64,000 nucleotides of DNA from JBARRO01 sp049644265 (GTDB lineage: Bacteria; Bacteroidota; Ignavibacteria; UBA10030): the NCBI GenBank assembly GCA_049644265.1, contig JBARRO010000048.1, positions 18,818 to 82,817 of the forward strand. Direction: 5' to 3'. Each line of letters starts with the position of its first letter. Position 1 is the first letter of the stretch. The notes beneath the pieces were generated by a model that was given only the letters and a program-made list of their open reading frames with translations, was not told the DNA's origin and did not search any database. Position numbers and translations under genes: made by a program. Below are positions 58,928-64,000 of the stretch, one piece after another.

Positions 58928-61894
58928 TCAGAAAACCCAGCGGAGGCCCAGGTCGGCCGTGAGACCGTACGACTGCTGGGACTGAGGAACACTGTTCGGT
59001 GCTTGAATAACGATGATGTCCTGCGCTCCGTTCAGATTGTTAAGATCTCCATAGACCTGAAGACCGAACCACGGCAATTCCTGCTTCAAGGAAAGATCCC
59101 AGCGCCGGTAGGCGGAGGTGCTGGTTCTCACTTGCGGCCAGAAATTTGGTCCGGAGAAAATGTCCGCCTGATAAAGCATCGACAGCCGTACGGAAAAGCC
59201 GAGATAGTCATAGCCGACGGAAAGATTCACGATATTGTTGGGTTGATACAGCAGCCGGTCTGTGAACGAGGAGTCCACGGGAACTTTTACACGTGATCCC
59301 GGCGGAGTAACCAGAACCGTCTGGGGATACTGTGCTTTCGAAAACGTGTGTGTGTAGTTGACATTCAGGACCAATCCTTCGAACGGGTGCGGCAGATACC
59401 AGAAATGGGTCTGCCAGTCAAACTCCAACCCCCACAGGTCGATACGGTAAGGGTCGTTGACGTACGTGCTCACGCTGTACGTCCCGCTGGGGGGCGAGCC
59501 CGCAAGTCCGGGTGGGAAATACTTCAGAGCGTTGCTTCCCGAGACATAGAATGTCCATGGATAGATCAGGTTATCGATTTGTTTGAGAAACCCGCCGGCA
59601 GTGAACAATCCGATGGAATTATCATAGAACGAGAGATACGCGTCGTAATTTGATGAGCGGGAGGGAACGAGATCCGAGTTATTCCAGGAGATCGAACCGG
59701 ACGTGGAAACGTCAATCCTCGGGACGATCGCAACGTAATCCGGGTAGGAGACGGTGTTCGAGTACGACATGCGCACATCGCACCATGAGAGAGGCTTGTA
59801 CCGAAGGATGACATCGGGCAGCCAATAGGCATGATTCACGGTAACCGTTGTGTCGTAGTGATAATACGCTCCTCCGACGATCGAGGCGCTGTTCTGTATT
59901 CCCCGTGAGGCAGTGTACGTTGTCTGCAGATCCTGATATCGGACGCCCGGAATCACGCTGAGCCACTCTCCGATATTGATCGTCGCCATGATATACGCCG
60001 CACTCTGATTCTCAAACCCGGTATAATCATTCGTCGTAGAATTGAAATTGTCGTGGAAGTAGGCAATATCCTGCCGTTGCGCAAGAACCTCCGCAAAACT
60101 TTTCAGATGCCTGACTGTCTCCTCCAGCATGGCAAAACTCAATGGAATGGACATGCCGCGACGTGGCGAGCCGTCTCCCCAGGTGAAATCGAAGTCGCCG
60201 TTCAAGAACTTACCGTAACTAAATCCTGGGTCCATAAACGGCAGGACAGGAATGAACGTTGTGTTCGCATACCTTGCGGTCGACGGAAAATGAGAGGCTA
60301 TCAGGCTGTCGACGAATGCCGCACTTTGAATTTTCAACCCCTGTCCGCCCGACTGGTCATAGAAGTAAGATCTGGTCTGGTGTCGGTACTTCCCGCCAAA
60401 TTTTATCACCGACGAGATATTCTCGTCGATACGAACAGTTGCCTCAAGGTCCAAGGAGGCGGTAAGGGCGCGTTCCCGCGAAAAACTGCTATTGGTGAGA
60501 AGGCTGTTCAGAAACGTCGAATTGGTATCATCGTTGGCTGTCGCCCGAACGTTCCTCGGGTTCAAATCCGCAGCGTTGACCAATGCATCGAGACCCTGGT
60601 CGCGTTGCTGAAATCCGACCGTCCAGTCGTTCGGATTCTTGGTTTCAGAGTAGGTATGCGAGAATTTCGCGTCCACGTGGAACAGCGACAGTTGGTGCTC
60701 GACATTCAGGGTATTCGTCACAAAATTCAGAGAGCTGTTCGAAGAGGCAAACGTGTAGTTGTGCGAACCGTTCTGGATATTGAGGAACTCCCCTCGATTC
60801 TGAATATCCGTTTCGCCCGAGCTGAGGAAATTCGACAGGACGATTTTCCCATCAGTCAGCCGGTAATCCGACACAAGGGCCGCGTTCAGCCGGCCTCGAT
60901 CGCGCGCCACATTATTGAGGTTCAGGCCCTGCGTGATGTACTCGGTCGTGCTTTCCCCCTTGTTCACATACGACGCTCCGAATTCATTGGATGTCAGATT
61001 CCTCCGCTCCAGATCGCCCTGTGCGAAAAGTCCGAGGGCCCCGTCCTCAAGGAATCTCCCTTCCACGCTTGCGACATATTTGTAGTTGTTGTATTTGTTG
61101 TAGGCATTCGACAACCCGCTGTATCCGCCTTGACCCATGAGATGAAACCCAAGCCCTTCTCTTCCGCTCTTTGCTTCCTTCATCTTGAAGTTGACCGTGC
61201 CGCCAAAGACGTCTGCATCCTGATCTGCCGTGACCGCTTTGGCAACCTCGATTCCTTCGAGGGAATAGGGGGATATCATACTCAGGTCCGCGCTCCGGTC
61301 CGTAGGATTGGAGGACGCCATGCGAACGCCGTCGACGGTGATCACGTTGTATTTCGGTTGAAGACCCCGGACAACAACCTGATTTCCTTCTCCACCGCTT
61401 CGAAGGATCGACACACCCGGCAGTCTTCCCACCGCCTCCGCAGCGTTTGCGTCAGGTAATTCCTGAATGCGCGCCGACGATACAATGTTGACGATATGAT
61501 TGGAAGCAAGCTGTTCATTGATGGCTTCTTTTTGTCCGCGCGCCTGCGCCGTCACCACCACCACCTCTCCCTCCAACGCCACAGGCTCCAACGAAAAGTC
61601 ACGTGTTAACGATTCCTCCTCGTTGCATTCCAGCGGCGCCTGCACCGATTTGTACCCGATGTAGGAAACCCGGATCGTGTAAGATCCGGTGGAGATATTG
61701 CGAATGATGAATTTGCCATCCATGTCGGTAGATGCACCAAGGCTCGTTCCCACCAGAACGACATTCGCCGCGAATAGAGGTTCGCCCGTTTGAGAATCCC
61801 TGACCCGACCTGCAACGCTTGCTCCGCCTTGCGCCCGAAGAGGGACGCCGGGAAACAAGAGCAGCACAAGGATGATCGAAATCGGTGTTTTCAT
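58928..61894 (-). CDS. TonB-dependent receptor, probable chitooligosaccharide importer
   Basis: A 988-residue outer-membrane receptor. Signal peptide about 1-23; carboxypeptidase-regulatory-like domain about 25-110 (VAGRVRDSQTGEPLFAANVVL); plug about 130-250 (IQELPDANAAEAVGRLPGVSI, VVVRGLQPKYNVITVDGVRM, GGTVNFKMKEA); then a long beta-barrel ending in LRWVF with the final Phe used for insertion. The LPDANAAEAVGRLPGVS wording resembles the TonB receptors of Xanthomonas/Caulobacter sugar loci, which work without SusD. No SusD gene is present here. ATG 61894 follows an AGGAGAGAGGAA site, 34 bp after the ROK gene. Confidence 0.92.
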   Translation of the reverse strand: MKTPISIILVLLLFPGVPLRAQGGASVAGRVRDSQTGEPLFAANVVLVGTSLGASTDMDGKFIIRNISTGSYTIRVSYIGYKSVQAPLECNEEESLTRDFSLEPVALEGEVVVVTAQARGQKEAINEQLASNHIVNIVSSARIQELPDANAAEAVGRLPGVSILRSGGEGNQVVVRGLQPKYNVITVDGVRMASSNPTDRSADLSMISPYSLEGIEVAKAVTADQDADVFGGTVNFKMKEAKSGREGLGFHLMGQGGYSGLSNAYNKYNNYKYVASVEGRFLEDGALGLFAQGDLERRNLTSNEFGASYVNKGESTTEYITQGLNLNNVARDRGRLNAALVSDYRLTDGKIVLSNFLSSGETDIQNRGEFLNIQNGSHNYTFASSNSSLNFVTNTLNVEHQLSLFHVDAKFSHTYSETKNPNDWTVGFQQRDQGLDALVNAADLNPRNVRATANDDTNSTFLNSLLTNSSFSRERALTASLDLEATVRIDENISSVIKFGGKYRHQTRSYFYDQSGGQGLKIQSAAFVDSLIASHFPSTARYANTTFIPVLPFMDPGFSYGKFLNGDFDFTWGDGSPRRGMSIPLSFAMLEETVRHLKSFAEVLAQRQDIAYFHDNFNSTTNDYTGFENQSAAYIMATINIGEWLSVIPGVRYQDLQTTYTASRGIQNSASIVGGAYYHYDTTVTVNHAYWLPDVILRYKPLSWCDVRMSYSNTVSYPDYVAIVPRIDVSTSGSISWNNSDLVPSRSSNYDAYLSFYDNSIGLFTAGGFLKQIDNLIYPWTFYVSGSNALKYFPPGLAGSPPSGTYSVSTYVNDPYRIDLWGLEFDWQTHFWYLPHPFEGLVLNVNYTHTFSKAQYPQTVLVTPPGSRVKVPVDSSFTDRLLYQPNNIVNLSVGYDYLGFSVRLSMLYQADIFSGPNFWPQVRTSTSAYRRWDLSLKQELPWFGLQVYGDLNNLNGAQDIIVIQAPNSVPQSQQSYGLTADLGLRWVF

Positions 61895-61928
61895 GGTAGT
61901 TCCTCTCTCCTTCTTAGGGGCGCGGAGC

Positions 61929-63143
61929 TTAGAGAGAAATGCTGTAATCAGCAAAGATTCTGCGAATCGTCAGTGCAGCAGCGCCGACAAGCGGTGGACT
62001 GTCAGGCAGGGAACTCGGGAGGATCACGGTCGTTCGCTGTCGCGCAAACGCTCCATTGCCACGAGCGGCAGTGTCAATGTCTTCCCGTACAAGATCCCAG
62101 ATTTGCGTAATGGGGCCGCCGACGACAACAGCTTCGGGATCCAGAATACTGATCAGATCTCCGATGCCAACTCCGACATGTTTTGCCCAAAGTCGGAGAG
62201 CTTTGAGCGCATCGTTATCGCCCGCACGCGCCGCAATGACGACATCCGCAAGCGATAATGGAACCGAACCGGGCTTCGAAGACTTCGCTTCCGAGAACCA
62301 TTTGACAGGCGCGCGTTCGGACGCATACAATTCCCAACAACCTGCATTGCCGCACGGACACGGCTCGCCACCGTCGACCACTGTCATATGCCCGACCTCT
62401 CCCGCAGCATGCGTGTTGCCACCCAGGATTCTGTTATTAATTGCGATCCCAGCACCAATGCCGGCACCCAGAAGCAGAAACACAATGTTCGTTGTTGCAA
62501 GTCGATGACTCCCGAGCAGCAGTTCAGCAAGAGCTGCTGCCTTTGCGTCGTTCTCCACGCTCACGAATTCAACATCGGGGAAATGCTTTCGAATAAGAGA
62601 TGCAAGATCGACTTGATTCCATCCAAGGTTTGCAGCATGGATGACCCGAGAATTTGCTGAGTCAACGATCCCGGCAACGCTAGCCCCGATGCCGTGGAAT
62701 TCGTGAGGACCTGCTGCGGACCGCATGGCATTAAGTCGTGCGATACATTGAGACACAAGACTCTCCGGAGAGACAGCCTTGGTCCAGATTTCTTCCCGCG
62801 CCTTGATCGTACCGTCGATATCGACGATTGCGACACGAGAACATGGGGCGTCGAAAGAAATCGCTCCGACGAAATGTCTTCCGGACTTCACGGTGAGGTT
62901 CACCGGATTCCGTCCGATTCCTCCCCCCTGGTCAGGAGATTCCAGCAGAAGGTCTTCCGCAACCAAGTTGGCTACGATGCTGGAAACTGTACTCTTGTTC
63001 AGTCGAGTGATGGCAGAGATCTCTGCGCGAGAAATTGGCTGCCGTCGACGGACTGTGTTGAGGATAATCGATCGATTGATATCCCGTCCGACTTTTGAGT
63101 TTATCCGGGTAATTCTCTCGTGCTTGTGTCTTCTTGCTTGCAT
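61929..63143 (-). CDS. ROK-family transcriptional regulator of the chitin locus
   Basis: A 404-residue NagC/XylR-type regulator. N-terminal winged helix-turn-helix (about 25-85; QPISRAEISAITRLNKSTVSSIVANL), then two sugar-kinase-like lobes: DIDG loop, GIGASVAGIVDS, VSVENDAKAAALAE, LLLGAGIGAG, and the Zn site GHMTVVDGGEPCPCGNAGCWE with His252, Cys262, Cys264 and Cys269. It probably binds GlcNAc or a phosphate ester of it and represses in its absence. It is the first gene of the locus and has two operator-like palindromes upstream, so it should control itself and the genes after it. Confidence 0.92.
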   Translation of the reverse strand: MQARRHKHERITRINSKVGRDINRSIILNTVRRRQPISRAEISAITRLNKSTVSSIVANLVAEDLLLESPDQGGGIGRNPVNLTVKSGRHFVGAISFDAPCSRVAIVDIDGTIKAREEIWTKAVSPESLVSQCIARLNAMRSAAGPHEFHGIGASVAGIVDSANSRVIHAANLGWNQVDLASLIRKHFPDVEFVSVENDAKAAALAELLLGSHRLATTNIVFLLLGAGIGAGIAINNRILGGNTHAAGEVGHMTVVDGGEPCPCGNAGCWELYASERAPVKWFSEAKSSKPGSVPLSLADVVIAARAGDNDALKALRLWAKHVGVGIGDLISILDPEAVVVGGPITQIWDLVREDIDTAARGNGAFARQRTTVILPSSLPDSPPLVGAAALTIRRIFADYSISL

Positions 63144-63170
63144 AATTGGTCCGGTTGAAGAAGTTCAGAG

Positions 63171-63191
63171 TTAGTTTGTTGACACAACTAA
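63171..63191. promoter_or_regulatory. ROK operator-like site O1
   Basis: TTAGTTTGTT at 63171-63180 followed by AACTAA ending at 63191. It shares the core AGTTTGTTNAYACAAC with O2, but the right half is shortened. It lies 28-48 bp upstream of the ROK start codon. Confidence 0.6.
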
Positions 63192-63237
63192 ATCTCGATG
63201 CGATAAAACAGCAATGTTTATGATTTAAGCGAAATAG

Positions 63238-63262
63238 TTAGTTTGTTTATACAACCAACTAA
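63238..63262. promoter_or_regulatory. ROK operator-like site O2
   Basis: A 25-bp palindrome: TTAGTTTGTT, spacer TATAC, AACCAACTAA; nine of ten arm positions pair. It closely resembles the xyl operator bound by XylR, a ROK protein of Bacillus, as I remember it. Centre-to-centre distance to O1 is about 69 bp. Confidence 0.7.
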
Positions 63263-63566
63263 TTGTACGTTGTTTCAAAATTCAAGTCAAGTTAATTTTT
63301 CGCAAAAAAGAAGCCAAGAATCAGTCTGTCTTTTAGCTTCCGTACAGTGAGAACCTACAATCTGGCGAGCACCAGGTCAACGTAGTGGCGAACTCTCATT
63401 CCTGCGAACAGCGGATGACCCGCCTGACTATGATTCGTCTATCCGGGAAAGGCAGGTATGGGGGGAATCCTAAGCTGGTGAACACACATCTGGCGCTTGA
63501 CCTCCTCCTGACATTTGAGGCCTAACGTGAAGAGAATTGTGGGACACAAAAAGTAAAGAGACGCTT
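63263..63566. other. Gene-free interval right of the ROK operators
   Basis: About 300 bases with no open frame I can support, no clear hairpin and no RNA gene recognised. A TTGACA (63179-63184) with GATAAA 17 nt later could drive rightward transcription into it, but no product is visible. Confidence 0.5.
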
Positions 63567-63703
63567 CTAGCAGGTTGTTGAAGAACCTTTTCTTTATTGT
63601 CCACGAAGGTCACGAAGGAACACCAAGGACTGGATTCTGTCCAAATTCAAAACATTCTTCGTGTTATTCGTGGTACTATTTTGCTTTTTCAACAACCTGC
63701 TAG
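63567..63703. mobile_element. MITE-like element with 16-bp perfect terminal inverted repeats
   Basis: CTAGCAGGTTGTTGAA (63567-63582) and its exact inverse TTCAACAACCTGCTAG (63688-63703) bound a 137-bp element without a gene. The outer CTAG is palindromic and could instead be a 4-bp target duplication. Ends containing AGGTTGTTGAA resemble insertion-sequence termini I have seen, but the family is not certain. The interior holds an inverted-repeat element of the CACGAAGG family. Confidence 0.7.
63601..63675. repeat. Inverted-repeat element F nested in the MITE-like element
   Basis: Left arm 63601-63629 begins CCACGAAGGTCACGAAGG, right arm 63656-63675 ends TTATTCGTGGT; the arms are imperfect inverted copies with the same 9-nt words as elements A and B. 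Confidence 0.75.
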
Positions 63704-63757
63704 TGTCCTGTACCAGAAGTGCCTTGACTAAGTCCTGTCATGTTTATTGTAGAAATG

Positions 63758-63847
63758 GAACACGGAAAAGGCCGAAAAAGCGGATTCTCGCCGATAAAGA
63801 CTTTTGAAATCAATCCGTGCTGATCCGTTCTTTCCGTGAAATCGGCC
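63758..63847. repeat. Inverted-repeat element G (CACGGAAA type)
   Basis: Left arm 63758-63786 (CACGGAAA, then CGGATT) and right arm 63812-63847 are imperfect inverted copies. It is the same design as elements A-F with another base word. The rest of the window to 64000 shows no gene. Confidence 0.65.
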
Positions 63848-64000
63848 TTCTATTATTTACGGTATTTGTGAGGCGCTACACAAGCTCAAATCCATCCAAT
63901 GTCTTCCCACTCCAACTCACTGCTCATCAATCGTTTCCTCTGCCTTCCTCAGCCCCGATGGGCCAATATTGTTGACTGCCCCTTGACACAGTCGATTAAC

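Noticed and set aside
58928..61894. SusC of a SusCD pair
   Set aside because: No SusD-like lipoprotein is encoded beside it, and the plug wording resembles SusD-independent sugar receptors.
63179..63207. Rightward promoter TTGACA-17-GATAAA
   Set aside because: It overlaps O1, its -10 is poor and no gene follows to the right.

Overview
The window reads as a chromosomal segment of a Gram-negative, respiring, polysaccharide-degrading bacterium of the Bacteroidota/Ignavibacteriota/Chlorobiota side of the FCB group. Reasons: two secreted proteins end in type IX secretion (T9SS) sorting domains with the YPNPFNP/FPNPFNP signature; there is a bacillithiol synthase (BshC), a TonB-dependent receptor, an Lnt lipoprotein acyltransferase, and WD40-like and NEW3-domain envelope proteins. 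Several promoters fit a housekeeping-sigma pattern (TTGACA-like, 17 nt, TATATT-like) and many genes have good Shine-Dalgarno sites. This fits an Ignavibacteria-like lineage better than Bacteroidia proper, but the lineage is inference. No transposase, phage gene or CRISPR array was seen.

Layout. 0.1-1.0 kb: purine nucleoside phosphorylase. 1.0-14.3 kb (minus strand): one respiratory block running from a back-to-back promoter at 14.35 kb. In transcription order it holds a 2x[4Fe-4S] ferredoxin, a Rieske protein, a split cytochrome b, an eight-heme cytochrome c, a cupredoxin-like protein, cytochrome c oxidase subunits I, III and IV, two tiny membrane proteins, subunit II, heme A synthase, heme O synthase and a DUF420 assembly protein. 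14.5-16.9 kb (plus): bshC and an isoprenylcysteine-methyltransferase-like protein. 16.9-27.6 kb (minus): aroA and the classic translation/transcription cluster rimP-nusA-infB-rbfA-truB-ribF-rpsO-pnp. 27.7-36.6 kb (minus): a tightly packed housekeeping run (CMD-like protein, acylphosphatase, ispF, DedA, PAP2, lnt, threonine aldolase, thioesterase, trpE, trpG, LOG), preceded by tRNA-Leu(GAG).

37-46.7 kb: a secreted phosphodiesterase; a two-component system (minus); and, divergent from it, a module of PDZ protein, NEW3-domain membrane protein, ABC ATPase and two paralogous ABC-2 permeases. 46.7-50.1 kb: WD40-like lipoprotein, a CorA variant with a long leader, and an exported SRPBCC protein. 50.5-63.1 kb (minus): a chitin-use locus made of a ROK regulator with two XylR-like operators, a TonB receptor, a T9SS beta-helix-like protein, a T9SS-sorted GH18 chitinase, an AmpG-type importer, a second GH18, and a GH94 enzyme that closely resembles N,N'-diacetylchitobiose phosphorylase. 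63.3-64.0 kb has no gene but carries a MITE-like element.

How the genes work together. The respiratory block encodes quinol oxidation, electron transfer and O2 reduction plus the heme A needed for it. The chitin locus would cut chitin at the surface, import oligomers across the outer and inner membranes, and split chitobiose by phosphorolysis, which saves ATP. Intergenic DNA is unusually rich in two repeat types: inverted-repeat elements whose arms have a 9-nt rhythm, and degenerate short-word tracts. One of the inverted-repeat elements has been duplicated together with the 3' end of a cytochrome b gene.
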